This document shows, piece by piece, positions 24,022-32,631 of a DNA stretch of 64,000 bases. A program made the position numbers and the translations under genes. The first letter of the stretch is position 1; each line of letters opens with the position of its first letter. The notes beneath the pieces are model-generated. The model was not told the DNA's origin, did no database searches, and saw only the letters and a program-made list of their open reading frames with translations. Source of the stretch: Fictibacillus nanhaiensis (lineage in GTDB: Bacteria > Bacillota > Bacilli > Bacillales > Fictibacillaceae); the NCBI GenBank assembly GCA_016401345.1, contig JAEACG010000003.1:62001-126000 (forward strand), written 5' to 3'.

Positions 24022-25992
24022 AAATGTAAACCGCTGGACGTGGGTACGCATTTGTTCCGCATACTGCTCAAGCTGATCCGCTAAGTGGTTCAACTGCTCC
24101 ATCGACACGGATTGCTGTTCTGCTGATGCGGAAACCTCTTCTGTTCCAGCCGCTGTTTCTTGAGTGATCGCCAAGATATGCGACGCATTCTCAAGGAGAA
24201 CATCCTTTTGCTTCGTCATTTCATCCACTGACTGAATCACATCTTTTAATGCTTCTGCATTACCTTTAACGGCACTGGAAATCGCGGTAAAGCTTTGCTC
24301 TGTCTCTTCAACCGCTTCGCTTTGTGAAAGAATGAGAGCTGCTGCTTCTTGAACTTGTCCGACGGTGTTTTCGGTTACTTGCTGCATATCCGTAATCAAT
24401 GCGCTAATATCTTTCAAAGATAGTTCAGTCTGCTCTGCAAGTTTTCTAACTTCATCTGCAACGACCGCAAACCCTCTTCCAGATTCTCCTGCTCTAGCCG
24501 CCTCGATTGCTGCGTTTAGCGCCAATAAGTTCGTTTGGTTTGCTATATCGCTTATCGTTAGAACGATTTGTTGAACGCTGCCAGATGTTTCATCAAGTTT
24601 TTTAATAGAAGAAATCATCTCTTTTGTCATTTCTGTTGTCATCAGAGACTTCTCTTTTAGCATGCTCACCTTTTTTACACCGGTCAATGATTCTTCATTC
24701 ATTTGCTGTGTCGCTTTTTCGATCGTCTCGCCATGCGCATGAACTTGACTGATTCGCTCAGCTAGTACGTTCGCAGCTTTTGCATTCTCATCCATCAACT
24801 CTGCTTGATGAGAAGAGCCCGCTGCGATCTGCTGCATCGTCGTTGAAACTTCTTGCGCGGATGCTGAATTTTCTTCCGCACTCGCAACGACCGTTTGAGA
24901 CGCATCTGTCACATGATCGGTAATCTGAGCCATTTCGGCAATCAACGTCCGCATCTGATTAGACATCTCATCAAAGCTTGAAGCTAGTTCACCGATCTCA
25001 TCTTTTCTTTGTATAGAGACGCTTGTCTGCAGATTTCCATTCTTGATTTCATGCATCGCATCCTTTAATTGATTCACAGGCACCGTAATTCTTCTTGAAA
25101 CAAACAGCGAGATGACTGCCGCTACTAAAAGAGTGACTAATAAAGCAATCCCAATCGGTAAAAGAATGACAGTAGCTTTTTGTTCAAACTCACTAAGTGC
25201 TACAGTTCCTGCTAATTTCCAACCAGTTGTGTCGTTCTTTGTGTAGCTGACCACTCTTTCTTCACCGTTGATGTCGGTCGTGATCGTTCCATTTTTTTTC
25301 GTGATACCTTTATAAAATGATTCTTTTGTTGCGCTTTTCCCCAGCATCTTTGTATCAGGATGCACCATATAATTCCCCGAATTATCGATGAGAAGAGCAT
25401 AACCAGTGTCCCCGATTTTCACATTTTGCATAAGTGTTAAGATATCATTTACGGCGATATCAATTGCCGTTACACCCACGACTTTCCCGCTGTATTCAAC
25501 CGCTTTTACGGCTTTTACTACCGGGCGGTCTGTCGCTTCGTCAATAAACGGATCTGTCCAGAAGACTTGAGTAGGATTCTTTGTTGCTTGTTGGTACCAC
25601 GGCGTTAACGTCATGTCCTCAACTGGTGATGCAGGTATAGGATACATGACCACTTCTTTGCTTTCAGAAATGAAATAGCTGTTCATGATTGCTTCATTTG
25701 CTAGATGATAGTCTTCGAACTTAGAAATAATATAGTCTGGGCTATCTCCTTTTGCATGGAGCTTGATCGTTGCCGAATCTGCATAAGCAGAAACGAAATT
25801 GGCATTGTCTTTTAAAAATCCGTTGAGTGTCTCATCCAGATCATGCATGCGTTCTGATGTGTTCTTCGATGAATTATCAACGGTTGTTTGCTTACTAAAC
25901 ATATAACTAACTCCGCTCACTACGAAACCAGTCATCACAATAAGTAATAGAAAAGGCACAAGAATTTGCCTCTGTAGACTTTTTTTAATCAT
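24019..25992 (-). CDS. Methyl-accepting chemotaxis protein
   Basis: 657 residues, ATG after GCAGGAGGAAG. TM1 about 10-32; a dCache sensor domain about 35-270 (with [48 protein letters not shown]); TM2 about 275-298; HAMP about 300-352; a cytoplasmic signalling domain to the end, with the hairpin tip [17 protein letters not shown] near residue 500. It is like B. subtilis McpA/McpB/TlpA, which sense amino acids and sugars through dCache. The ligand is unknown. No other chemotaxis genes nearby. Confidence 0.93.
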   Translation of the reverse strand: MIKKSLQRQILVPFLLLIVMTGFVVSGVSYMFSKQTTVDNSSKNTSERMHDLDETLNGFLKDNANFVSAYADSATIKLHAKGDSPDYIISKFEDYHLANEAIMNSYFISESKEVVMYPIPASPVEDMTLTPWYQQATKNPTQVFWTDPFIDEATDRPVVKAVKAVEYSGKVVGVTAIDIAVNDILTLMQNVKIGDTGYALLIDNSGNYMVHPDTKMLGKSATKESFYKGITKKNGTITTDINGEERVVSYTKNDTTGWKLAGTVALSEFEQKATVILLPIGIALLVTLLVAAVISLFVSRRITVPVNQLKDAMHEIKNGNLQTSVSIQRKDEIGELASSFDEMSNQMRTLIAEMAQITDHVTDASQTVVASAEENSASAQEVSTTMQQIAAGSSHQAELMDENAKAANVLAERISQVHAHGETIEKATQQMNEESLTGVKKVSMLKEKSLMTTEMTKEMISSIKKLDETSGSVQQIVLTISDIANQTNLLALNAAIEAARAGESGRGFAVVADEVRKLAEQTELSLKDISALITDMQQVTENTVGQVQEAAALILSQSEAVEETEQSFTAISSAVKGNAEALKDVIQSVDEMTKQKDVLLENASHILAITQETAAGTEEVSASAEQQSVSMEQLNHLADQLEQYAEQMRTHVQRFTF

Positions 25993-26118
25993 TTCTTCCT
26001 CCTGCAGTTACTTTTTACTAAGCAGCAAAAAGTATATCGACAGAAAGCAACAAAGTTTTACAGGAAAAAAAGCACATTTTGTCTACTGGAGTAGTACAAA
26101 ATGTGTAAAAGTGTAATT

Positions 26119-26139
26119 GTAGGGGGTCTGTCCCCCTAT
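26119..26139. repeat. REP palindrome R5
   Basis: AGGGGGTCTGTCCCCCT, an extended variant of the core, preceded by GTAATTGT as in R4. It lies between the divergent chemoreceptor and Spo0E-like genes. Confidence 0.8.
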
Positions 26140-26160
26140 ATGTGTAAAAAAATAATAGAC

Positions 26161-26189
26161 TTGACACAAAATATGGTATATAATATTTA
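26161..26189 (+). promoter_or_regulatory. Possible sigma-A promoter of the Spo0E-like gene
   Basis: TTGACA at 26161-26166 is a perfect -35; TATTTA at 26184 is a weak -10 at 17 bp. TATAAT/TAATAT lie closer (12-14 bp), so the exact -10 is uncertain. Confidence 0.4.
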
Positions 26190-26248
26190 CAAGATTTACC
26201 GATATTAATGGTGCAGAAGTGGTTATTATATTAGAGGGGGAATGGACC

Positions 26249-26419
26249 ATGAGCCGAAGCAATGCTCTTGTCTTAACTACAGAGATAGACGCCATTCGCA
26301 CGACCATGTATGAGGTAAGTAAAAAGGTTAATAGTCTTGCAGATCCGCTTCTTGTTCAGTTGAGCCAAATACTAGACGAAAAGCTAAACAAACTAGATCA
26401 AATTAAAAATTGCGCTTAA
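26249..26419 (+). CDS. Spo0E-like aspartyl-phosphate phosphatase
   Basis: 56 residues from ATG 26249, with GAGGGGGAATGG upstream. Two helices; the second holds the family motif SQILDEKLNKL (consensus SQxLD). These proteins dephosphorylate Spo0A~P and so delay sporulation. Length fits the short YisI/YnzD type. It has its own terminator. Confidence 0.75.
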   Translation: MSRSNALVLTTEIDAIRTTMYEVSKKVNSLADPLLVQLSQILDEKLNKLDQIKNCA

Positions 26420-26446
26420 TCACATAAAACGGCACTTAAAGTTCGA

Positions 26447-26484
26447 CCGGGGTTCGTACGTTTCGTAGAATCACCGGTTTTTTA
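26447..26484 (+). terminator. Terminator after the Spo0E-like gene
   Basis: ACCGG/CCGGT outer arms with a partly paired inside, followed by TTTTTTA. Confidence 0.65.
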
Positions 26485-26568
26485 TTATGATGCCGTTTCT
26501 ACCCTTTCCTCGTTCTCTTAAAACGATCTTAAAAACCCCTAACTTCCTTCCACAATTCTAAACTAACA

Positions 26569-27516
26569 CTATGAAAATGTCTCACCCGTCATAATACTCA
26601 TAAAATCTCGGAAGAAATAGCTATAATCAAAATCAAACGCGATTCGGTGTCGTTTTTCATCATCTGCAAACTGTGCATACGGCCGAACATCGGCAATACT
26701 TTGACCTCTTGCCGTATTGCCATTTTGAATCACAATATGTACCGGCAGCGACTTAAACGTGAACATATCTTCTCTTATGCAGGCCATCAACGTAATGGCA
26801 TCGTGAACAGGACTTCCGAGTATTTCTGGGTTTCTGCTTTTGTAAAAGTTGTAATAAAAGTCTAGCATCGGTTTTAGGATCGGAACCTTGCCTTTGTAAT
26901 CAATATAATTAACCATCTCCGGAGTAACAACTGCCCTATCCGTCACATTCAACGGGATGATCGTTACGTTTTCTGCGTACGTTAACACGATTCTGACCGC
27001 GATCGGATCACCGTAAAAGTTCGCCTCTGACACTGCCGTCACGTTTCCCGGCACCCAGAACGCTCCCCCCATAATATAGTACGCTTTTACTTTTTTCATA
27101 AGTGACTGAAACAAAATAAACATCGTTGCAAGAGACGTCAACCTACCCGCATTCACGATGATTAGATCATCTTGATACTGTTCAATCACATTCACGATCT
27201 CAAAAAAGTTCTCAATAAATCCTTCTGGTACGCCCGGTTCGATCGGACCTAACCCGTAAACACCATGAACATCTGGATAAAAGGTAGGCTGTTCCCCAGT
27301 CATCGGAACTTCTGCTCCACCGATGATCCTAACATCCTGTGGAAAATTAAATGTTTTAGCAATATATTTTACATTCGCTACTGTTTGTTCTCTCGATACG
27401 TTGCCATAGTCCGCCACAACACCAACGATATCAATTTCATCACTTAAAAACGCATAAGCTAAGGCAATCGTATCGTCTATTCCAGCGTCACCGAAGAACA
27501 GAACTTTTTGTCCCAT
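26569..27516 (-). CDS. Nucleoside hydrolase (IunH family), variant active site
   Basis: 315 residues from ATG 27516 (MGQKVLFFG), AAAGGGG upstream. The fold matches inosine-uridine nucleoside hydrolases: N-terminal Ca-binding loop, INAGRLTSLA, and HDAITLMA with the catalytic His. The N-terminal motif is FGDAGIDD rather than the usual DxDPGxDD, so the first conserved Asp and the Pro are changed while Asp-Gly-x-Asp-Asp remains. It should cleave N-ribosides, but specificity is unclear. Confidence 0.85.
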   Translation of the reverse strand: MGQKVLFFGDAGIDDTIALAYAFLSDEIDIVGVVADYGNVSREQTVANVKYIAKTFNFPQDVRIIGGAEVPMTGEQPTFYPDVHGVYGLGPIEPGVPEGFIENFFEIVNVIEQYQDDLIIVNAGRLTSLATMFILFQSLMKKVKAYYIMGGAFWVPGNVTAVSEANFYGDPIAVRIVLTYAENVTIIPLNVTDRAVVTPEMVNYIDYKGKVPILKPMLDFYYNFYKSRNPEILGSPVHDAITLMACIREDMFTFKSLPVHIVIQNGNTARGQSIADVRPYAQFADDEKRHRIAFDFDYSYFFRDFMSIMTGETFS

Positions 27517-27592
27517 CGTGCAGTTCCCCTTTATAGGCATTTGTTCTATCTTATTAGGCGATCTGCGCACTTATGAAGTTTGGTCGTGAAAA

Positions 27593-28009
27593 CTATTGCA
27601 AAAACCTATTTCGAAGGTCAGGTGCCGGGATCATACAACTCTCTTTTTGCCCAAACCATCGGTATCGATTATTGGCGATCTTTTTATAGAAAGCGTTGCG
27701 AATCGGCCGTGGAACAATCTTTAGATATTGGCCTAGGCTGTATGGAAATCTAAGGAACAGAGAGGTTGCCGCTACCGCATCCGATTCTGTATAGATCTTT
27801 CCATCTTTAACTAAAATAACGGAATTCATTTGTGCGGGATCCATGTTGTAATGTGAAAGCAGCTTCTGCCCAGCTTGTGACTGTATGGCTGAGAACTTTA
27901 ACTCGTTACTTTTTTCATGTTTGAGTATAAATTGCACGCTCCCATTACAAAGATTACAAACTCCATCAAAAAGAAGTACAGCACCATTTACCTCATCAAA
28001 TTTCTGCAC
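27593..28009 (-). CDS. DCC-family thiol-disulfide oxidoreductase (DUF393, YuxK-like)
   Basis: 138 residues from GTG 28009, 7 nt after AAAGGGAGG; the frame is open further upstream without a good ribosome binding site. The signature LLFDGVCNLCNGSVQFI gives the DxxCxxC motif for which the family is named, and RWFGQKESCMIP is near the end. A thioredoxin-like role is inferred in the family, but substrates are unknown. Confidence 0.85.
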   Translation of the reverse strand: MQKFDEVNGAVLLFDGVCNLCNGSVQFILKHEKSNELKFSAIQSQAGQKLLSHYNMDPAQMNSVILVKDGKIYTESDAVAATSLFLRFPYSLGQYLKIVPRPIRNAFYKKIANNRYRWFGQKESCMIPAPDLRNRFLQ

Positions 28010-28137
28010 ATCCAAACCTCCCTTTTCAAAACAAAACATACTTTCCTCTAGTCTACTATTAATTTTCATGAAAACGCATCTTTCCGCCTTCTAAACCGTA
28101 GTATAAAGATAGGACAACTTCAGAAAGGTGATACATC

Positions 28138-28800
28138 ATGAAAAATAAAGAAATCAAACAGCATGCCCGGCTTCAACTTAAAGGACAATGGGGCACAGCA
28201 GCGTTATTCACGTTGTTGTTCTCGAGTATCTATTACCTCATCCCACTAATCATTGAAGTGAATTTGAGTGGTGGTTGGAATGCTTGGTTGAATCAACCCG
28301 CCGACGAACTTAACGAACCAACGTCCAGCACGTTCATCATCACCCTCGTTTTACTGCCTTTATATATTGGATATTTGTGGACTTTTTTATCTGTGATCCG
28401 AACAGGTGAGAAAATAAACGTTTCAAGCCTATTTCAAGCATTTTCTGAGATCAGTACGTATGTAAAAATACTCGGCACCTATCTCGTGATGATGGTGTAC
28501 TTGATTCTGTGGTCTCTTCTTTTACTGATCCCTGGAATCATTAAAGCATTCAGTTATTCACAAACGTACTTTGTTCTAAAAGATCATCCGGGTATCGGCA
28601 TTAACGCTGCGATCAAGAAAAGCCGGCAGTTGATGGACGGCTATAAGTGGAAATTTTTCGTTTTACAATTAAGCTTTCTAGGTTGGGGAGTTCTTTGCAT
28701 TTTATCACTTGGTATTGGTTTCTTTTGGCTCGCTCCATATATGAGCGCTTCGTATGCTGCGTTTTATAACGATCGCGTTGAGAATTACCAAAGAGATTAA
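28138..28800 (+). CDS. DUF975 family membrane protein
   Basis: 220 residues, ATG after AAAGGTGAT. N-terminal EIKQHARLQLKGQWGTAALF, then about five membrane helices, with LLLIPGIIKAFSYSQTYFVL and IGINAAIKKSRQLMDGYKWK typical of DUF975. Function unknown; Bacillaceae usually carry several. Confidence 0.85.
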   Translation: MKNKEIKQHARLQLKGQWGTAALFTLLFSSIYYLIPLIIEVNLSGGWNAWLNQPADELNEPTSSTFIITLVLLPLYIGYLWTFLSVIRTGEKINVSSLFQAFSEISTYVKILGTYLVMMVYLILWSLLLLIPGIIKAFSYSQTYFVLKDHPGIGINAAIKKSRQLMDGYKWKFFVLQLSFLGWGVLCILSLGIGFFWLAPYMSASYAAFYNDRVENYQRD

Positions 28801-28859
28801 GAGCACACCTGGCGTCAAGATTAATTTCTTTCCTTTGAAAAAAATTAACCTCAAAAACT

Positions 28860-28906
28860 CTCCCCCTGAAATGTCCATCTTGAATGGACATTTCAGGGGG
28901 TTTTGT
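28860..28906 (+). terminator. Terminator after the DUF975 gene
   Basis: Arms CCCCCTGAAATGTCCAT and ATGGACATTTCAGGGGG followed by TTTTGT. Confidence 0.9.
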
Positions 28907-28909
28907 ATT

Positions 28910-28932
28910 TGTTTGGGGCCAGACCCCATTTC
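28910..28932. repeat. REP palindrome R6
   Basis: Imperfect core GGGGCCAGACCCC with TATTTGTTT before and ATTTCC after, as in R1. It directly follows the terminator hairpin, the same arrangement as R2 and R4. Confidence 0.8.
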
Positions 28933-29003
28933 CTAAAATATTTCCCGACAGTAGGACATATCTATCAATATAGGACAGTCAGACAAGACATCTAAGGGGT
29001 GGC

Positions 29004-30629
29004 ATGATGGATCAACTTACTTTAATCGTCGTCGGGGTCATTGGGTTTCTCGTGTTTATGGGGATTGTGGGTCATACACAAACCGCTTATCACTTTCGCA
29101 AATGGAACAAAGAGCTTCAACAGCTGGAAACGAATAAAGAGCAGCAGCCTTATTCCCATTGGCTACAACGTGTTACGGCCGATTACAAACAGTTTCATCT
29201 TGCAGGTGTACCACAGCTCAACACGCAAGCACTGATCGAAAAACATCTATACAACGAACGCATTCCGCTGCTAGGCGTTTTGCGAGTACCAGTCGGTAAT
29301 ATCCAAAAGCTGCTCAACCAGCTTCCATCCTTCACCATTATTCTTGGTGTACTCGGAACGTTCGTAGGACTTACACTCTCCCTTTTATCCATGCAAGATA
29401 CGCTCATGACGCTTGGGACGCAGCCTGCTGATTCAAACCTTACGCTTAATTCGATCATCTCCTCCCTTACCGCACCATTTGAAGGGATGAGTGTTGCCTT
29501 TTATACGAGTATTGCCGGGATCGGAGCTGCACTTCTGCTCAATTCCATTCAGTCAGGCTTCTTCTCGCAAGGAACATCACTGTCTTACATGCAGAACAAA
29601 CTTTTAGCTGATTGTGAAGTGTATCTCGATCACAACATCAACAGCGATCTGATCAACGACAAGCCACAAGATTCAGTTGAGCGCCTTCTTGATCGCCTGG
29701 CCTCCCGCGTAGAGTCATCGTTTGACAAAACGCTCGGTGAGTTCGCATCACAGATGGTTAATTTTACAGCAGGTCTTCAAAAAGCGATGGAAGACGTGAA
29801 TGGCATATTTGAAGCGCAGCGCGAGCACGCAGAGAAGTTCGGTGCATCCGCTACACAGCTTGATCAGTTCGGACAGCGGTTCAACGAGACAACCAAAGAA
29901 CTCGGAACCATTCAAAAAACGGTCGACACGAGTATTAACGCGCTCGCTAAGAACATCTCTTCGTTCGAGCAACAGCTAAAAACGAGCAACGACCGTCACA
30001 CACAAGGTCAGCAGAAGTTTGAACAGCTCATTCAGCGCTCTGATAAAATGCTGCAAGAAGCACAGCGCCGGTCCGAAGAACATGCACAATCGATGCTCCG
30101 CGGCATGCAAGAACAGCTGCAGCACTATCAAAATCAGCATGACGCACTCGAGAACCGTCTCGCGCAAAAGCAAGACGAATGGCATTACCGCTATGCTGAA
30201 AAACAAGGCGAATACGGCCGGGCAGCGGCTGACTTCGCTTCAAGCGTCGGACAGCTCGAAAAAGGATTTTACGCTTCGGTCGAGCATATCAAACGAGATT
30301 TTACAGATCAGGTTCGAAACATCATGGACAGTCAGAGCCGACAGCTGGCTTCTGCCCTAAACAACTCACAAAATCAAAACAGAAGCGATGACGATATGCG
30401 CGAGCTCGCACGAACGCTTGAAAACCTGCACCACGGCTTAACGCGAAGCATCACCGACAACAATCGTACGCTCTCTGACATGTACCACCTCATGCAGCGC
30501 ATCTATCAAGCTGCCATGAACCAATCATCCAACCAAGTGATCTATGAAACACGCAGTCCTCGCGCACCCGAATACGTAGAAGATGAACGCATGCCAGAAG
30601 TTTCGCCGCAAAATTTTAGGAGACGGTGA
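29004..30629 (+). CDS. MotA/TolQ/ExbB-type channel protein with long coiled-coil tail (ZorA-like)
   Basis: 541 residues, ATG after AAGGGGTGG. TM1 about 5-25; a cytoplasmic part; TM2 about 108-128 (SFTIILGVLGTFVGLTLSLL); TM3 about 160-182 (FEGMSVAFYTSIAGIGAALL). The TM2/TM3 pair is the MotA/TolQ/ExbB proton-channel core. Residues about 215-520 are one long Gln/Glu-rich coiled coil, much longer than TolQ or MotA and reminiscent of ZorA. The next gene encodes the OmpA/MotB-type partner, overlapping or within 6 bp, so this is an ion-driven motor pair. No ZorC, ZorD or ZorE follows. Confidence 0.8.
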   Translation: MMDQLTLIVVGVIGFLVFMGIVGHTQTAYHFRKWNKELQQLETNKEQQPYSHWLQRVTADYKQFHLAGVPQLNTQALIEKHLYNERIPLLGVLRVPVGNIQKLLNQLPSFTIILGVLGTFVGLTLSLLSMQDTLMTLGTQPADSNLTLNSIISSLTAPFEGMSVAFYTSIAGIGAALLLNSIQSGFFSQGTSLSYMQNKLLADCEVYLDHNINSDLINDKPQDSVERLLDRLASRVESSFDKTLGEFASQMVNFTAGLQKAMEDVNGIFEAQREHAEKFGASATQLDQFGQRFNETTKELGTIQKTVDTSINALAKNISSFEQQLKTSNDRHTQGQQKFEQLIQRSDKMLQEAQRRSEEHAQSMLRGMQEQLQHYQNQHDALENRLAQKQDEWHYRYAEKQGEYGRAAADFASSVGQLEKGFYASVEHIKRDFTDQVRNIMDSQSRQLASALNNSQNQNRSDDDMRELARTLENLHHGLTRSITDNNRTLSDMYHLMQRIYQAAMNQSSNQVIYETRSPRAPEYVEDERMPEVSPQNFRRR

Positions 30630-30634
30630 TCGGT

Positions 30635-31330
30635 ATGAAGGCGCGCAAATCTTACTACAACGACGACAGCCAAGAAACAAAAGAAATCTTCTGGCCAAGT
30701 TTTACCGATATGATGGCGATGATGGTGCTCGTTATGGTCTTTATCGCGATTCTCGCTTATGTGCAGAGCATCTATAACGCGTATGATCAAGCTCAGATCA
30801 AACGCGAACTTGGGCAGGTGGCAGAGGTAAAGAAGCACATTTCTGACCTTATTCAAAAACAGCTAGAAGAAAACGTTGGAAAAGATAAGATCATCCGTGG
30901 ACCGAACAACACGATCTCAGTTGAAGGCAACATCCTTTTTGATACCGGAAGTGCAGATATTTCAGCAAAAGGAAAGCAAGTACTCGACCCGCTCGCTGAC
31001 GCACTCGCTGCAATCATCGAGGAAAAAGACATGAGTCAGTATCTGTACATCATTCTGATCGAAGGCCATACAGATTCCGTTCCATATGACAACTGGTCGC
31101 TCTCCACTCAGCGTGCGGTTGCAGTCGTTGATTATCTTGGAAAAGCAAACCCGAAACTCGCTAAAAAAGAGTACGCTCAATACCTTGCCGCAACAGGATA
31201 TAGTGAATATAAGCCGATCGCAAAAGGTAACTCTGCTGACGCCCTACAAAAAAACCGCCGCATCTCGTTTCAGATCATTTTAGACGACGACAAATGGCAG
31301 AGCAAGCTCAAGGAAATTGTTGAGCAATAA
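30635..31330 (+). CDS. OmpA/MotB-domain motor partner (ZorB-like)
   Basis: 231 residues from ATG 30635; GTG 30626 overlapping the previous stop is an alternative. One N-terminal helix (about 28-48) is preceded by IFWPSFTDMMAMMV, in which Asp25 is the ion-carrying residue expected of MotB/ZorB. A linker, then an OmpA-like peptidoglycan-binding domain (about 85-225: ILFDTGSADISAKGKQVL, EGHTDSVPYDNWSLSTQRA, NRRISFQI). It should be anchored to cell wall peptidoglycan and form a stator with the gene before it. Confidence 0.85.
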   Translation: MKARKSYYNDDSQETKEIFWPSFTDMMAMMVLVMVFIAILAYVQSIYNAYDQAQIKRELGQVAEVKKHISDLIQKQLEENVGKDKIIRGPNNTISVEGNILFDTGSADISAKGKQVLDPLADALAAIIEEKDMSQYLYIILIEGHTDSVPYDNWSLSTQRAVAVVDYLGKANPKLAKKEYAQYLAATGYSEYKPIAKGNSADALQKNRRISFQIILDDDKWQSKLKEIVEQ

Positions 31331-31350
31331 CATCATCTAAAAGCACAAAA

Positions 31351-31378
31351 AAACGAGCGGAACACTTCGCTCGTTTTC
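31351..31378. terminator. Bidirectional terminator
   Basis: Arms AACGAGCGG and TCGCTCGTT, with A-run before and TTTTC after. Confidence 0.8.
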
Positions 31379-31386
31379 TTCTGCTA

Positions 31387-31869
31387 TTATGCTTCCTTTT
31401 TACGCAACTGACGCTTGAAATATAAAAAGATCGGAAGTGGAATGAGTATAAATCCAGAACTTTTTACAATATTATTCATCTCATTCCTTTTCTCCTGCAA
31501 CTTGTCGTTTTCAATCATCATCTCGTAGTCTTTCCGCATCTCTTCTTCCGTTTTCTTACTAGGCAACGGCTTTCCGTTTTCATCATATTCTACTTCCGCT
31601 AAACCGAGTTTATAATCTGCAAAACTAGCTTGATACGTATCCGGACTCACAATATCGGCCACGCTCATAAATACGCTAATACTTCCTCCTATCGTTAGCA
31701 AAAGGGTCGTAAACAATACCAAATATATATACAAATATCTAAACATCTTCTCTTCCCCCTTCTCATCGTAAGCTGTTTTTGACTTCACTGCTGCAATCGC
31801 CACTCCGACAAATAACAATAATACGACCACTGCAAAGTACACCAAGTAATCTAGATCAAAATTAAACAT
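31387..31869 (-). CDS. Hypothetical membrane protein
   Basis: 160 residues, ATG with AGGTGA upstream. Helices at about 8-27, 43-70 and 138-150 and a charged region between (KTEEEMRKDYEMMIENDKLQ). Family not recognised. It converges on the motor pair; no functional link is shown. Confidence 0.6.
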   Translation of the reverse strand: MFNFDLDYLVYFAVVVLLLFVGVAIAAVKSKTAYDEKGEEKMFRYLYIYLVLFTTLLLTIGGSISVFMSVADIVSPDTYQASFADYKLGLAEVEYDENGKPLPSKKTEEEMRKDYEMMIENDKLQEKRNEMNNIVKSSGFILIPLPIFLYFKRQLRKKEA

Positions 31870-32085
31870 ACATTCACCTAGCTTTCTATTTAAATCGCTT
31901 TATGAACAGAGCTACTCTTCTATAGTTCTTCTTTTATTTGCTATAACTATTTAATTCTCCTTTAACCCCTAAATGATTCTATAATAAAAAATGGAAATAT
32001 TTTTATAAAAAGTAAAACTATTTATCTTTTATATACGAATATATGAGCAAGACAACCTTTTTAGTCTGGAAGTGAAGACAAAATC

Positions 32086-32631
32086 ATGATGATGCAGAAA
32101 AGATGGATCAGCTCTGTTCAAAAAAAAGGCGATCAACATGCCGCAAACGAGCTGATCTCTCATTACTATCAATCTATTTATGCCTATGTTTATAAACAAA
32201 CGCTGAACAAAGAACTGTCGCTTGATCTAACACAAGATATCTTTATTAGCATGCTTCAATCCATCCAGCAGTTTGATGAGAAAAAAGCATCTTTCAAAAC
32301 GTGGCTATACCGAATCGCAACATACAAACTCGTAGATTATTTTAGGTCTAAAAACTATACATATGATCGTTCCACAGACTCGATAGAAGGTGTTGATGTG
32401 GCTACAACTTCAGATTTCACGCTCGAATTGGAATGGAGAGAAGATATCGAAAAGGTAGCACAGCTCATAAACACTTTCTCGATCATCGATCAGCAGGTTT
32501 TGCGGCTCAAATTGTTCGGGGAGCAAACGTTTATCGAAATAGCAAGTTCTCTCGAAATGCCTGAGTCATCTATTAAAACAAAGTATTATGCTGCGATAAA
32601 AAAAGTGAAGCAACGAATGGAGGCTGAATAA
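32086..32631 (+). CDS. ECF-type RNA polymerase sigma factor
   Basis: 181 residues. Region 2 (HYYQSIYAYVYKQTLNKELS, DLTQDIFISMLQSIQQFDEK, FKTWLYRIATYKLVDYFRSK) and region 4 (INTFSIIDQQVLRLKLFGEQ, IEIASSLEMPESSIKTKYYA) are clear. It heads a five-gene operon with a membrane protein and an ABC exporter, the general plan of the B. subtilis sigY operon. Autoregulation is likely. The start is one of three ATGs in a row, 32086 being first. Confidence 0.9.
   Translation: MMMQKRWISSVQKKGDQHAANELISHYYQSIYAYVYKQTLNKELSLDLTQDIFISMLQSIQQFDEKKASFKTWLYRIATYKLVDYFRSKNYTYDRSTDSIEGVDVATTSDFTLELEWREDIEKVAQLINTFSIIDQQVLRLKLFGEQTFIEIASSLEMPESSIKTKYYAAIKKVKQRMEAE

Noticed and set aside
28940-28985. Direct repeat TAGGACA...TAGGACA before the motor genes as a fourth periodic array
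   Set aside because: Only two clear copies and the distance is 19-20 bp, not 21.
29004-31330. Complete Zorya defence system
   Set aside because: Only the ZorA/ZorB-like pair is present; no ZorC, ZorD or ZorE gene lies on either side.
29004-31330. Flagellar MotA/MotB stator
   Set aside because: The first protein has a coiled-coil tail of about 300 residues and only three membrane helices; no flagellar genes nearby.
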